In this document: in pieces, positions 1 through 13,745 of the stretch
How positions within the stretch are numbered: position 1 is the stretch's first letter
How the letters are laid out: each line of letters opens with the position of its first letter
Assembly: GCA_965153455.1 (NCBI GenBank)
Contig: OZ234498.1
Location: 5,828,001 to 5,892,000 of the forward strand
Direction of reading: 5' to 3'
DNA: 64,000 nucleotides
Origin: Sphagnum compactum
Lineage: Eukaryota; Bryophyta; Sphagnopsida; Sphagnales
The notes under the pieces: model-generated
What the model was told of the DNA's origin: nothing
Database searches by the model: none
The model's input: the letters and a program-made list of their open reading frames with translations, nothing else
Position numbers and translations under genes: made by a program

Positions 1-133
1 TAGCTGCAAAACCATAGTTCCCCTTCTTTAGTTTCCAGGATTTGCAAATCTCTTTCACCTCTCCAGCTCTGACATTTCTGGTGTGGTATATGGTGACAGC
101 CCTAACAAACTGGATCTCGTAGACAGTCACCTT
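1..133 (-). other. Possible further LIG4 exon, open to window edge
   Basis: Read on the minus strand, a phase-0 frame is open from an acceptor-like TTGCAAG (133) to the window edge, about 44 codons including [18 protein letters not shown]. It is phase-compatible with the exon ending at 300. I do not recognise it as the usual linker between the two LIG4 BRCT domains, so it may be a divergent linker, a lineage-specific exon, or chance open intron sequence. Confidence 0.35.
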
Positions 134-3100
134 CTTGCAAAAGAAATCTGGGGAAATTTGTACTTATAGCATGTCTGCACAGGGTTTCAGAGAATACATT
201 CCCCTATTCTGTCCTATCTCTAGTTCAACTCTGCCTGCCACCCTTTCTGTACATGGGCAGCAAGATATGCTGAACTAGACAATGTGCAGTGACATATACC
301 TGTTTCATGTCTGACACGTCAACATCAACAAAGTAGAAATCCCCAAACTCATCAATGTCATCCTTCATCTTCTCCTTTGTGGCCTTCGACATGTGTAAGT
401 AGTACCTGTTGATACAGACAACCATCATTGAATAATCCATGCCAAATAGTACAACAGCTTGCAACCAACAAAGAATTCACTTGAATGAAGAAGAGGAGTT
501 GTTTGCCAATGACTACCCGTAATGACAACCAGGAGATACTAAGGACAATAACATACTTGGGTGCCAAAGGAAGAACAGCCTTCTTGGCAATGCACTCCAA
601 AAACCATGAATCGTGAATAACATCACCAGTATTAGCTGCTGCTTGATATTTGATGCCTGCATTCCACAGCAGAACTCAGTCAAATCGGTCAGAAAGCTGA
701 CCTAAACACATCTCAATCACTGAATACAATTGAGATCAAAACATACAAACTCAACAAGACATCAGGCACATACAAACACAAAAGAAAACATTCCTACCCT
801 TCTTTTGAGAAGCAATGGCATGTGTTACAGCTTTGCTTAAGTTCATGGAGAATGTGCCCCCGTTTTCGACCACCAATTTGTGCAGCTCTCCAATTGAATA
901 TTCCAGTGACATGTTTATAAAATCTGGTCCACCATAGTCAGGATAGGGCAACTTGTTTGCTGCATCAATCCTAAGGATAGAATCCTTGAGAAGTTGAATC
1001 ACCAGCAAAGCAATTATCATGTTAAATGGGAAACAGAAAACTATCTTCTTATATACAAAAGATAGTCACAGGTGTTCTGAAGGATACAGAAAATCAATCC
1101 TTTGAAAACAAGAGTGGCTTGATTGACATGTGACACATCTGTAACCATCATATGTGAGGGAACCAGCAATTGCAGGACTTCAGGCTTCACTTGCATCGCC
1201 TTCTTAGCTCTGCCCTTGGGCAGGTTACCAACTTCAGGTTTCCCAACAATCAGATCTCTAGAATGGACTGTCTCTACCAAAGCTGCAATTTCCAATGAGT
1301 TTCTGTCAGATAATAGTTATCCACTTGTATAAGCAGATCCAATACTTTTGCAGAGATATGGAACTTCTGATTTGACATTTATTTCCACTGCTCTTCACTG
1401 CTATTCTGGTTTTTCAGAAGGTCCAAAGAGACTTGCTGAACTATCAGAAACTAAAACATAGTGAAATAGATATAGTCAGCTTGCTACAAGCCTAATGGAT
1501 GGAACAATGGGATTTCATTGACTGGTGAGTTGCAGAGAGGTCTCACTTTGAATGTCAAGGCAGTCATACCAAGGCTTGTCATACCGCACTCTTTGAACCC
1601 TTGGAAAGCGTAAGCTATATGGTGCTGCAAACACCTGCATTACAAGCTCGTGGACAACAACTCAATGCAGCAGTCCATTCTCATGCTGCTGATGTTCAAG
1701 AGAGCAAGGGAAGAGTAGAATGAGGGCACTAACCTCTGACCGGATTGTGCGTATGTCACTTGTAATTTGCAGGACAACAGACCTGCAGAAGATAATATGA
1801 ACACCCAATCAACAGGTGCACAAGAACTGGTCAAAATCTAAATATATTGGATTGAGGGGGATGTTGTTTTCCATCAGTCACAAAGAACCATGTGATGGGT
1901 TAAGTCAGTTTTCCCCATTTTACCCCCTCAGCTCTTGGTGGCAATGACATACTATTTTCTGGAGGTTTAAATTGGGAAATTAGCAGCAATGATGTCCAAT
2001 ATTCCAGAGTCATGATGCTCCAACCTCACAATCATGAGTGTTTAGGGTCTATTTTCTTTCACTTTTGTCAGATTGGAATGGATTTAAGCAAGAGGTTTCC
2101 AGAGCACCACATCCCAAAACAAGGACATCAAACTCTGCTGTTTTTGTTTGGGGTGGGGATTGTGCTACTGAGAAATAGGTGACAAGCATGCCTATGGCAC
2201 TGCAACACATGTTCATATCATGGGTGAATATTGAGAACAAACTGTTATCTCAGAAAATCCAGAATCAAAAAATGAGAAAGATGAAGAAGATAACCCACTT
2301 GTCAGGCTGATCAATCCACACATCTGGACGCTCCTTTGCACTGTTTGTCACAACATAGAAACTAGGTGGCTTACTGTTCTTCTCATTCTGCCTGCACTTA
2401 AGCAATACAATCAGAAAATGAGGAACACATGTCCAGGAACATGCAGAGTAAAAGTGAAATGTGAATTATATAGCAGGTTGAGTTTTGATCAAGGGAAGCA
2501 TGAATGGAAGGCTTCAAATTTAACAAATCCAACCTGAAATAAGGTTTAAGCTTGTTCACCAAATGCTCAGACTCATCCCCAGAGAGACCTGATCCCACTT
2601 TGCAGAAGGAGTAAAATCTGCATCCATCCAACTATCATCAATGTCCAGTTTCAGAATTGTTCAGCATGATGGCAGGAGTGTTACATGTGCTAGTGAAAAG
2701 CAAGCTAGAAGCTTGTCACAAACTTTGTAGGGTACGCCCCAGCCTTGGGCCGATCAGCAACTCCAAGCAGAAATTGTGCAACCTGCCAAGATGCAGATTT
2801 CAGGTTATTTCTAAATCAATAGATCAACATGACCTCATGTAATGAAAGTTCAGGATAGAAAGTCTTCTTTTATATATTCGACTGTAAACTGACCTCACCA
2901 CCACGACCCCCTGATCCATAATAGCCACCTGTGCAACAAACATCACCTACAGTGAGTGCCCACATGCACATTGTTGCATACCAGAAACATTCCCTTGAAA
3001 ACATGTGATTTGGCCAGGCCTAGAAAGTGACCATGGCTGCAAGAGAACTCATGCTAGAATTACAAGCTTCAAGTGCAGCCTGGAGATATCAACCTATGAT

Positions 3101-6100
3101 GAGCACATCAAGGTCAGATTCAGTATGAATGTAGTCAGGCTTCAGCTTCAGCCATTTTGTGCTGCGATCACTTGGCTCCCATTTGGAATCCATGTCCTTC
3201 AGAATCACTCCTTCATCTCTGTAGATGAGAGATGCCACCACAGTAACACCAACAGAGGATCGAAACAGTTGTTGGTGTTCTTCACAATATATGGGTGAGG
3301 GAAACAGCACAACTAAAGGTAATGGTCAAATGCAGACATCTGGAATACCAATATGACAAACCCAATAAGAACCACAGTACAGAACTCAAGTTTTTGCACA
3401 TGGCCAGGACATTTTCGAATCAGCTATCAATTGTGAATTCCTCAGAGGAATGGATGACTCTGGGAATGGATAAAAAATTGCACCTGTTGTCAACAGTTTC
3501 TTGGAAAAACTTTTGTGCTTCTTCAGCACTGGACGCCAAAATTGACCACAGTGGCTCCCCTGCAGAAGGAGTCAGAGAATGGAGTTGTGGTTTGAGTGAA
3601 TAGCACATATCAGCTGACATTGAAGACAAACAAAGTTAGCCCAACAGCTTCTGAATATCATGTTATTAATTCCTAAACCATGTGATATGAAAGAAGATGA
3701 AACAAGACAGAAAGCTCTGTTTACCAGAAGGACGATGTGCATTGAGGCCCCCTGACTCCGGAAGGAGCAGTTCAAGACGGCCCTTGAGAGGGCGAATTGC
3801 CTTCTGAAGCAAATGCTGCCTCTCCCTTAATGGCCGGTGAATGACACTGCTGTCACCACTGTACAGTATATCAAATGCCACATCTTCCCTCTCTTTGTCA
3901 AGAATGTTCATGATCTCAAAAGGAAATGTGCAGTTATGGACTCTTTTGCCTGATCAGTTCACAACCATCCTATAGTACAAAAAAGGGATGCTCTGAGAAG
4001 CTCAGTGAGGATACAACAAAGCTGCAAACAACAAGCCAAAACCAAAATTATGCACTGATCAGTAAAGATCATCACAATATGTTCAAGAAGGGAACACACA
4101 TAGCCTGCACAAGTCAGGACAAAATCATGTCTGGATGACATTACCTGCTGGCCAGTGTCCAAGCCATCTTTTGCCTCCTTTGCTGCACATTAGAAACAAA
4201 AGGGCAATCAGGCTCAATAGAGGTTAAAAAAAAATAGCAACTCCACAAAAAACATCTAAAACAACATAAATCTTCTAACTTGAAGAACACAGTTTTGCAG
4301 CAAGGGCAACCCTAAACCCTCCCAAGTCTACTGTTTGCAGAGCAGTGCTCTGATTGCAACACATAGAGAGGACACAACAGGAAAGACACATCCAACCACT
4401 TATCATATATCTATGAGATTGCACAGCAAAAATACATATATTCTGTCTTCCACTTTGACAGATACCATTATGTCAGTTCCAGAAACCCAAAACAAACATG
4501 ACAAGAGTAAGTGCACAATATCCTTATGAGCGTTACTCAAAAAGTATCAGACTGTCATGCAGGTACTTATCGCAATACCTGATGTGGTCCTCATCTGAAG
4601 AAAGACCACTTTGCATGAAGTAGTTTAGGGAAATAAAAGGCTAGAGGGATCTCACCAATCCCCCGATTTGAGCCAAATTCTGCAAAGCGATTGGTCAATC
4701 GGTCCCAGACCAACATCTCCCCATCCAGTATGCATCTGTAGATCCAAACACAATATAAAACAAGTGATTTTGATCAAATCTATGGCAGTCATTCCATGGC
4801 TGCTTATGCAACTGTAGAACACTCCTTCCAAGTCTGCACATGCAATTGCCGGTTCTGTTTAACACAAAATTAATCTCAATCTATGTGTCACTATGTTTCA
4901 CTTTAGATGTGACCTCCCAGAGCTGGATGTGTGCTCTCATTATCAATATTTCTGTTCCTTTGGAGGTTCGTTGCTTCCAAAGAATTTCATTAAGGTTATT
5001 CTGATACAATTTCAACCTGGTTGTAGCATTCACTATTACTAACATGGTTCCCCATAACTATCAAATATGTTCATTGAAGGTCAGATGAAGTCCAGTAGGT
5101 ATTGATGGATGGTGATGAAGAACAAAGGGGGTACTTTGGATATCTAGACATCAGCCTCTGCATGCTCTGAGAACATACTTCTCTGGCAGAATATTTTGAC
5201 ACAATGTATCTGCTATAGCCTCTTTGAACTCTGAATGATCAATAAAAGTCCTGCAACCACACCCCACAATCAGATTTCCATTAGCATGACCTACTTTGTG
5301 TCCACGCCTAAAGGCGCAGAGCAACTGACGATCAGAACTGACTGTATTAATGCTGGGGAAAACAACTGGGGGGCAAGCCCATTTATTCAATGGATTACCA
5401 CACAATCATGCAAAACCTATGTAGATAAATAGAGGCAACAACACAGTGCAATACTTGAACCTGAACAAAGTCCATAGCAGAAACTTGGAAGATATAAACC
5501 TGGAGAAAAAGTGGATGTCGTTCCCATTCTTGTGCACTTGAATGCGATCACCATCAAACTTGCACTCCACCACAACTTCCTTACCCCGCAACTGTAAAGC
5601 ATGCCATGCAAAATAGAGTGCAAAACAAACTTCCTTATGGTGATGGACGTTTCCAATTTATCTCCTTTCAGAGAGATTTTGTTTGTGAGAGACAAAACAG
5701 TTTAATTAGAGCTCAGAACAGGGTAAGCACTAGAAAAGGTTGATGCAAAAACTACCTTCTTCCAGGCTTCCTCCAAATTTCCAACCCTTGCTGCCAGTTG
5801 AGGTCGGACTGCCTTTCCCACTTCTATGTCCTGCCACCATGGAGAATCCCTGTGAGCTGAGCGATAGAAACTGATAGTTCTCATTTGTGAACTCAGTACA
5901 AACATGATGCTCGGGTTTTGGGTTCAGGGTCTTTACCTGTCGCTTGTACCGCTGATTGCGGTCACAAAGTTTCTCACACACCAGCTTCAAGTCACATGTT
6001 ACATTGAAGAGGTCCTCTGCATCAGGGTGAAATACACTGAAGACTGTCTTCTCACTGATTCCAAGCTTCAATTCTGTAGAATTGTTCCCAGGGATGTTAG

Positions 6101-7026
6101 CTATGGCTCAAACACATTTGGAAGTTCCAGTCAACATATTTGGTTTCAACACTGAAGCGAATCAAGAACCACTGCCTAGTCAGTTGTATGAATGAGCTCC
6201 ACCTTGGTGATTGCAACTAACCTTTCAAGATAATCATGATAATCCATCTCATTTCCTGCACATTCGTCCTGTTGATGAGCTCTGCCAGTACTGCAGTCTT
6301 CTCCTTACTACAGAGCAGCAGAACAGGGAATAAACATGAGCGATAATTCATCAATAATTCGCCACGGTGCAAAATCCTTACTGAAAATCTGCAATTCCCA
6401 CTGGCTAGGGTTTGAAAGAGCACAACCTATCCTGAGCCGCAGCCAACCGGTCGAGAAATCTGTTGATGTCCCCGATCTTGAGCCCACCGGATGTCGTCTT
6501 TTGCCTGCGGTAGAGCACCTGCATTCTCCACCCGGAGAAAAAAAACCATGGATTTCAGGCTTTGCACAAATCTACTAAAAGCTTTGGTCAATGATTTGCA
6601 AAGCAAGTCCAACACTCTGGCACTGATGTGACTTAATTACAGCAGAGCAACAAACACATAACACACAGGACGACAACAATAAAATCATACCTCCGCGGCA
6701 ACAAAAGGGAAATTGCCCGCATTGCTACCAGCCCGCTGGCCACCTTTGCGCCAGTTCTGCAGCTTTTTAGCATCCTCCGCATCTTTGGACAAACCTAGCG
6801 CCTCAGCCAGCAACTTAGCGAGCACGGCCTCTTTTAGTCCATAGTTGGCACGCTCCTTGTCGAGTTGAGGAAGAATCAAGCGCATGGCACCAAAGTAGTG
6901 ACGTGAACTGTAGACATACTCTAGAAACGTATGCAAGTGCTTTCGCTTGATTGCGGCTTTACTCCGCGCTACTGCGTCCAACATCCGGCACAACACCGCA
7001 AACTCCACCGTCTCGTCATCGCTCAT
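1..7026 (-). CDS. LIG4: DNA ligase IV (ATP-dependent, NHEJ), 3' end beyond window
   Basis: Nuclear ATP-dependent ligase that seals double-strand breaks in non-homologous end joining, normally with XRCC4. I joined 22 exons with GT-AG borders and consistent phase: 6691-7026, 6427-6518, 6222-6307, 5937-6073, 5756-5830, 5500-5591, 5179-5250, 4656-4735, 4145-4182, 3725-3914, 3484-3559, 3094-3218, 2894-2928, 2724-2782, 2534-2617, 2299-2391, 1734-1782, 1547-1634, 1088-1282, 798-959, 557-656, 300-405. This gives about 790 residues. Seen: N-terminal DNA-binding domain (1-230); adenylation motif I ECKFDGDR with nucleophile K253; motif III VAFDILY; motif [10 protein letters not shown] (426-433); motif V KWLKLK (446-451); OB fold to about 600; first BRCT about 645-755. 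Second BRCT and stop lie left of the window, perhaps after an open segment at 1-133. Start: the ATG at 7026 gives MSDDETVEF, matching where plant LIG4 proteins begin; an in-frame ATG at 7065 would add 13 residues. Exon 10 may instead start at 3890. No broken motif, so probably functional. Confidence 0.95.
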
Positions 7027-7400
7027 CTTTCCTTCCCTATACCCTTCTTGCACACAAAACCTCACTTGCTATACAAATCTTTCAACAAAAAAAATTCCAC
7101 AAAAGCTCGCTTGCGCTACAAATCTTAGGACGAAAATTTCCTCAATTGCTGTTGAATTACAACACACAACTTGAGAGTGCGATCTGGTCATCACAAAATC
7201 TCGCAACAAAGTGGGCCTTCGCGTCGACGATCTTCTCAAGCAAACGCTGGTCGGCAAATTCGCCGCGGCCCACAATTCGACCGTTGAATGAGTTCCAGCC
7301 TCGTTCTCGTCGCACACTCATGGTTGTCCGGTGTATAAAACTCCTATATCCAGCGGTCGCCCCCTTTTAAAATCCCAAGACGTAGGTAGGTCAATCAGTG
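7027..7400 (-). promoter_or_regulatory. LIG4 5' leader and promoter region, CpG-rich
   Basis: Upstream of the LIG4 start the sequence stays rich in CpG (CGTCGACGATC near 7220, CGCCGCGGCCC near 7261), unlike the CpG-poor DNA beyond about 7400. This is what an unmethylated plant promoter next to methylated intergenic DNA looks like. A TATAAAA near 7334 lies on the plus strand, facing away from LIG4, so I do not assign it as the LIG4 TATA box. Start-site position is inferred, not seen. Confidence 0.45.
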
Positions 7401-10400
7401 TGGTTCTGAGAAGAGGACTTGTGAGTCAGGCCTTACTTACATTTGACCTCCAATGCCCTTCAATGGCATCAGGCTCTTCTAAAACTTGTGGGACCTTTCA
7501 CATGTGAAATGCACTTGCTAAAGATATATTTCACATATGTGAACTTTGAAGAGCATTTGCTTTAAAAATACTTGATAATAGGTAATTTGATAATAATGAA
7601 GTTTATCTTTAAGGTCATCTTGTCTTTGTGGCTTGCTATTGAGCTTGCCCTCGAGATTAAGGTCACCTTGTCTTTGGCTCGTCATTGAGCTTGCCTTTGA
7701 GATGTTGGGTTTTGAGATATTCTCTAAGTCACCCATGTTCAGCATCAATGTCAAAACTTCTCACGAGACTCGTAACATTCCCTCCTACCATTTTTCAAAA
7801 ACCTTTGTCTTTCATTTGTTTCAAAACCCTTTTGGACACAAAAACAGAAAATAAAAAAACACACACATCTCTCCCAACACAAAAAAAATAAAAAGCAAGT
7901 GTAACGACTCCAACAATATTTCCAACAATGCTTAGCAACAACCTCTTAAAAAACTACCCAAAAAAAACTAAAATAGCAATCAAGCACACATGCACAAAAC
8001 CTCCTTGTCAAAAGCACAAATCACACCAAAAGAAACGTTGAAAAGAGATTTCATGGTTTCTTGCCACAACCTCATTGTCAAATACACAAAAAAGGAGTTT
8101 TGTCAAAATAAGAACTCATGGCTTCTTGGAGAAAACATTAAAAAAAAACATGAAAGTTTCATTGAAAAGAGAGTTCCTAGATAAAGCTCCTTCTTGCAAT
8201 CTCCTTGTTGGAACACAAAAAGAGCTCGCTGCTTTCAATCTTTCCATTTTCTTGCAATGCACACGAGGTTCAACTCGACCAAACCTATTTGATTGCAATT
8301 TGCGATGCAAAAATGAATTTGTCCCCATTGGACTGGTGTTTAGAATTTTCATGCCTCATGTTTAACTGACATGGGGTTTTGAAGTTTAATTTATTAGCCT
8401 TTTATAAATGACATTAATATTACTTAAATGTTTTGAAATAAGAAACATTTGATGTTTCAATGTTTACACCAACAATGATGGACTATGAGAAAATATGCAT
8501 TAGAATATTTCATAAAGAACTTTAGTCAAGATATGGAATTGCACATTAAAGGTCCAAAACAAGTCAAATGATTAGATGAGCTTTAAATTATTTATTTAGT
8601 TTCATTAGGTGCTACAATTAGGATCAAACTATTTTTTGCACTTGCACAAATGCTAAAAGGAAGTTGGTTCTAAATGTGCTTCCCAATGCAAATTTTGAAA
8701 TAAACAACCAAAGGATGACTACCAACATATTTGCATCAAATGAAAATCGTATCAAAATTTAACAATTTCATGTTAAGTTTGTAGTTTGATTTTTAAAATT
8801 TTAGAATTTAGGAAGAACAATTAAAAAAGGGGTGAAAAAATGAAAAAGGTACCCAAAATAAGTTAGATTGAGCATGACTTAAAGGAAAACTTTATTATAT
8901 GAGAAAATCTAGTTAATTAGAATATTACAAAAGGATTATATTATCATTCATTTTAAATAAGATTTGGCCAATAAAACAAACAAATATTTTACAAATTTAT
9001 GTGTATATAGATTTTGATATTTGACAACATTTTTTCTTTAGTTAACAATTGGTTACATGAGGAACACAATTGTTGTTAGTTGGTGACCTTCCAAATTGAA
9101 CTAATGAAAAAATGGGAAAGTCCAAATAGTAGTTTATATAACTTTTAAGTTATAAACTTTTACACACTAAAATTAATTAGCAATATGGATTTTTGTAACT
9201 ATAGGTCACATTGACATTTTGTTGTATCTTGTAAAGTCTTTTTCAAACAATCATAGGGCCCAAACTTTCAAGTTGGAATATTCATTCAACCACAAAATTA
9301 ATACCAACACAAGAAAACATCTCACCCTACTTAACATTTTTGAAAAGAACAAAAGTGTTAGAAAAAACCATATAAAACTCAAACATGAAAGAAAATGGAC
9401 CTGTGACATTGGGTGTGGTAGGTCTCTATCACTTTTCCTTGTAATTTTTTTAGCACATGATCACCTTTTATAAGATACGTGGGGTTGAAATATTTTAGGT
9501 TTAGTTCCCACTACATTTTGTGTTGAATATTCTAGTGGTAAATAATCTTTATATAATCCCATTTTATTTGAAGATTTTCGCTTTAGGTTTTGCTTATGGA
9601 AATTCAAAACCAGTGGGTCATTTTCTTCATATGATGGATAAAATATGGTTCTGTAGCTAGCATTTTTCTAAGTAAATTTTCATTAAAATATTTGTTGTCA
9701 TATCAATAATACTTATGAGGTAAATTTAATTTATTGGTCAAATATTTTATTTATAATAAAGTTATATTATGTATCCACATGCTTGTTATGGGAATGCAAG
9801 TTTGGATTTTCAATTGATGTAATGGTATTCTAACTATGTGAATAGATTATAGTGGGTTGATTTTGGGAAAAACCAAGTTCATGTAATAGTTTTCTCAACC
9901 ATACAACTTTAATAGTTGCTTTTGATAGGGCCATATAATCATTTTTAATAGAAGATGAAGCTATTGATTATTGTTTGTCGCTTGCCCAATATACCACACT
10001 TGTAGTTAGGAAAAAACAATATCCAAGTGTGGAATGGTGTGTATCCTTGTCACCAACCACTTAACATGTGGAAATCTATGTAAGATGTCACCACTTGAAT
10101 TCGTATTTGGTATTTGATGCCAATGGACATAGTGCCTTTGATGTATTACATAACTTGTTTCAAGGTTTGTATATGGGCTACTCTAGGGTTGGAAAAATAC
10201 TGGGCCAAATTATTAACAACAAAATAACAATCCGATTTAATGTTAATGATGACATGCATCAAATTGCCAACCATTTGAAAATATGGATAACCTTGAATAG
10301 CCATGTGCTCTTCTTTAGTAATATGGTTGTTTTTTTAATTCAAATGCACATTAGCAAACAATGGGGTGTTGATTGAATCACTTGTAAACATTTGAAATTC

Positions 10401-10469
10401 TCATAATTTAGTAATGAAGTATTTAATTTGATGCAAACTTATCTAGCCGTCTTTGTGGTTTCTTATTTT
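7401..10469. other. Gene-free AT-rich intergenic DNA
   Basis: No ORF here resembles a known protein. The stretch is AT-rich and nearly devoid of CpG beyond 8300. The only local structure I see is a 48-bp near-duplication (7611 and 7659). Confidence 0.7.
7611..7706 (+). repeat. 48-bp tandem near-duplication
   Basis: AAGGTCATCTTGTCTTTG at 7611 recurs as AAGGTCACCTTGTCTTTG at 7659, and both are followed by ATTGAGCTTGCC. Two imperfect copies, probably a local slippage or unequal-exchange product. Confidence 0.6.
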
Positions 10470-13000
10470 GTCATTGCCAATAATATAATGTAATTCGCCT
10501 TACAAACATTTCAAATTCATGGAATAAAATAAATTTAATGAAATGAATGAAAAGTAGTTGATTGTTAAGCACAATGTGATCATCAAGATAAATCTTGAAA
10601 ATTATGAATCTTCCATCAACTTCACATTTGAGATATATATTTGCATATGAATCAGATCTTGTAAAAACTTGAAATATCAAATAATAATATAGTCTTTGAT
10701 ACCAAACCTTAAAAAAATGTTTCAAACCATAAATTGATTTGTTGAATTTCCATACCAACATGAAAATTGAAAAATGTTCTTAAACCTTTATGTATTTCCA
10801 TAAACATCTTCATTGAGATATCCAATTAAATGTAATCTTTACATCATATTGATGCATCTATAGATTGTATTAGGCAATTAAGGCCAATAAAAGTTGAATG
10901 GAATTGAGTTTCAGAATAGGGGAAAAGGTTTATGTAAAATCAACTTTAGGAATTTGTGTGAATTTTTGAGCCACCAAGTGAACCTTCTATAATAAATGGA
11001 ACCATCAACCTTTGTTTTGATCTTGAAGACCCATTTAAAACTTACTACATGTCTATTAGCAAGGAATGTGGTCAATTTTCATGCATTGTTTTTTTAAAGG
11101 AAACAAGTTCATTTTGTATTGCCTTTTGTCATTCAAGTGCATATTCTCTTGATAAGGCATCATGCATAAAACAAGGTGGTTCATGTATTGTGAATACAAC
11201 ATTAGCCTTATGATGTGTTCGGGCACATGGCCTAATAAATGTTGTATTAATAGGTTGTTTCTTGCCTTCTATGGTTTCAATTAATCAATTGGGAGGCTTC
11301 ACCATCCTTTTAAGTTGAGTATTGTTTAGTGAATGGTTTTGTGGTCAATTTCTTGGTTGGGAAGAAACTTCTTTTTGTGGTAAATTATTTACACCTATAA
11401 ATAGTTGTGAAAATGTTCCAATAATGTCATTTTACAAAGTCAAACATGGGTCTAATCATATGTTTGGCAAAGTTTGTGATGATGGTGGAGTTGGTCATTG
11501 AACCAAATTCAAAAGTAGAATTTGTCGCCATGTAATTGCAACAAATGGTATTGGAGTTGGTGTTAATGTAATTTTTTTTGAAAAACATTGATGTTAAGAG
11601 AAGGGTTTGGATCATTTTCCATTGTGATGAATGAATCTTTTGCTTGCATAGGAAACTCATAAAAAATAACATCACATGATATGAATACATTGTAATTGTC
11701 TAGGCGCATCAATTGATAAGCTTTGGATTTTTCTAAATATCTAAAAAAAATGCATTAAAAAAATGGGAATTTAATTTTCAACATCTATCTTTGTGGATTA
11801 AGGCATATGCCTTGGAACTAAAAATTCATACATGTGAGAAAAAAAGTTTGTGGCCAAGCACATTTCATAAGGGGTCATCTTATTTGCCACAACTTTGGTG
11901 GGGCTCCAATTTCAAAGGTAGTTGGTTGTTAATAAAATTTCACCCCAAAAAACTTTAGATCCGAAAACATGTGACAACATTGTGAAGGTAACATTAAGTA
12001 AAATTTTGTTTTTTATGTTCAAAAACACCATTTTGTTATGGTGTGTATAACATAATGAATTCTTTTTTAATCCCAAAATTTAAACAATACTCATTGAATT
12101 TGTTGGATTTATATTTGTCACATTATCAAATCTCAAAATTGTAATTTTGTGATTTGCTTGTTGTTCCACAAATTATTGTGAATTTTTTTTGAACACTTCA
12201 TACTTGTGTTTAATCAAGGAAACAAAATATATGTTGAAAAGTCATTAATAAATGTGAGAAAGTGATAACAACTACAATGTAAATTGGTTTGTAATGGTCT
12301 AGAAACATTAGAATGAAACAAGCCAAGGATTTCATTTGCCCTTATAACATGGTCAAATATAAGATGCCATAAATTAACTATATTGAAACTCGTACTAACA
12401 GAGACAACAATTATACCTTTGTTGAATTTAATTATCTCCCCCAACTTGTACAAATAAGATTCAAACATGCATTATGTAATCACTTCATTAATTAGATTCT
12501 TGAAAATAAATATCCCTAATTTGATAAAAATTTATCTACCAAATTTGTCAAACTATTTGGCAAATTTTTTTTAAAAAAAAAAGCTAAAGACATGTAAAAC
12601 ATTAAGGATTTCTCTTGCTTTCCCATCAAGTAATTGATGGTTACTTCCCCTAGTCCCACCATTTGTTAAACTTTATTATCATTCAAGAACACAACTTGCC
12701 AGCTTTCACATGTTTCATAGTTCATGAAAGATTTTTTTTCATAACATACCTGTTGTGTGGCTCCCATATCCACATACCATGTCGGGTCATTTGGCAACTT
12801 GTAATGCCAATGCTAAAACATACAACTAATGAATATCATTTTTCACAATATTTGATTATTTTTGCTTGAAACTTTTGTTACTATTCTTGCCTTACAATCT
12901 TTGATTCTATATCCAAGTTTCTCACAATAGAAACATTTTAATTTCTTCTTGCCACCAAATTAAAAATTTCTTCACCAACCTTTGGTGTGAAATGATTTTT
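10470..13000 (-). mobile_element. Decayed Ty1/copia retrotransposon, internal region
   Basis: Reading the minus strand from 13000 downwards gives the copia domain order in broken frames. Near 12905-12950 is a gag zinc knuckle, KCFYCEKLGYRIKDCK, where the family histidine is Tyr. Near 12700-12800 is the protease, with WYVDMGATQQ in place of the family D-S/T-G triad. GAG-pre-integrase (NLWHLIFDHV) and the start of integrase (FLTFINDFSTYI) lie at 12214-12468. The integrase core tail with SPTKVVANKMTPYE is at about 11800-11950. Reverse transcriptase with LNKSIYGLK-like NKSIYGLKHFFKVWYQ and the catalytic-box relic YLDD lies at 10471-10761. Many stops and frameshifts separate the pieces, so it cannot move by itself. 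I could not delimit LTRs. Transition-type damage suggests long methylation and decay. Confidence 0.85.
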
Positions 13001-13299
13001 AGATTTTTTTTAATAATTAGGATATCTTTTTTATATAAGGCTAACATGTCATCTGAAATAAAATTGAAATTTTTCGTGAAAGTTTCTTTTGTTTTCTCAA
13101 AAAATTAATGAATGTTGTCGCAACCTTAACATTGGGTTTTCAACTAAGAGTGAAATCCAAGGGCTCATGAGGGTGAGAGTGTGTTTAGGTGTGAAATACA
13201 CTTTCACAAATGAGGGAAAATGCAAGGGACGAAGTCCAATGACTCCTAAGTGCACTCCCACTTTGGGAGTTGCATTCGTGTGGGAGTTGCAAATGTTTA

Positions 13300-13745
13300 A
13301 AACCTTGGTTGGAAAGGAAAAAAATCACTAAATGGGGCCCCCAAGATACCATTAGAAAGGTCTTGAAGCATAGATGCTTAAAGTGCCCTTTCATTGTTCA
13401 TTTAGACTTGATATGAGAAAGATATAAACGCCCAAAATTTTTAGACAACAAGAGTCCCATTTTTGGGATTCCCACTTGGGAGGCCGGGGAAAAGTGACAT
13501 TTCAATGTAATCCCCGTGGAGAAACACAACATATATTATAGGGAAGGGAGTAGTGTTTCCTCCCAAAAGTGACGGGTCGTGTGAAAGTTATGTTTGAGGT
13601 TGTCCCTACTAAGTCCGTCGCACTATTTCCATTTGACTTGCATTTACCGTTCTTTTTTCTTAGTTGTGCAGGTTGAACTCTCGCTTGTGACTTCGTCCTA
13701 GTCCCATCCCGGAGCTCCAACACACCCTCTTACCCCCAAAGTGCT
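13300..13745 (+). repeat. Dispersed repeat copy A (related to 47450-48060)
   Basis: Shares spaced blocks, in the same order and orientation, with 47450-48060: AAAGGTCTTGAAG near 13357 and 47479, and the block TTGAACTC-CTTGTGA-TTC-TCCT-ATCCCAT near 13674 and 47990. No protein is recognisable in either copy. Probably an old non-coding transposon remnant. Confidence 0.5.

Noticed and set aside
6951-7370. 139-codon plus-strand ORF
   Set aside because: Overlaps LIG4 exon 1 and its leader on the opposite strand; no recognisable domain.
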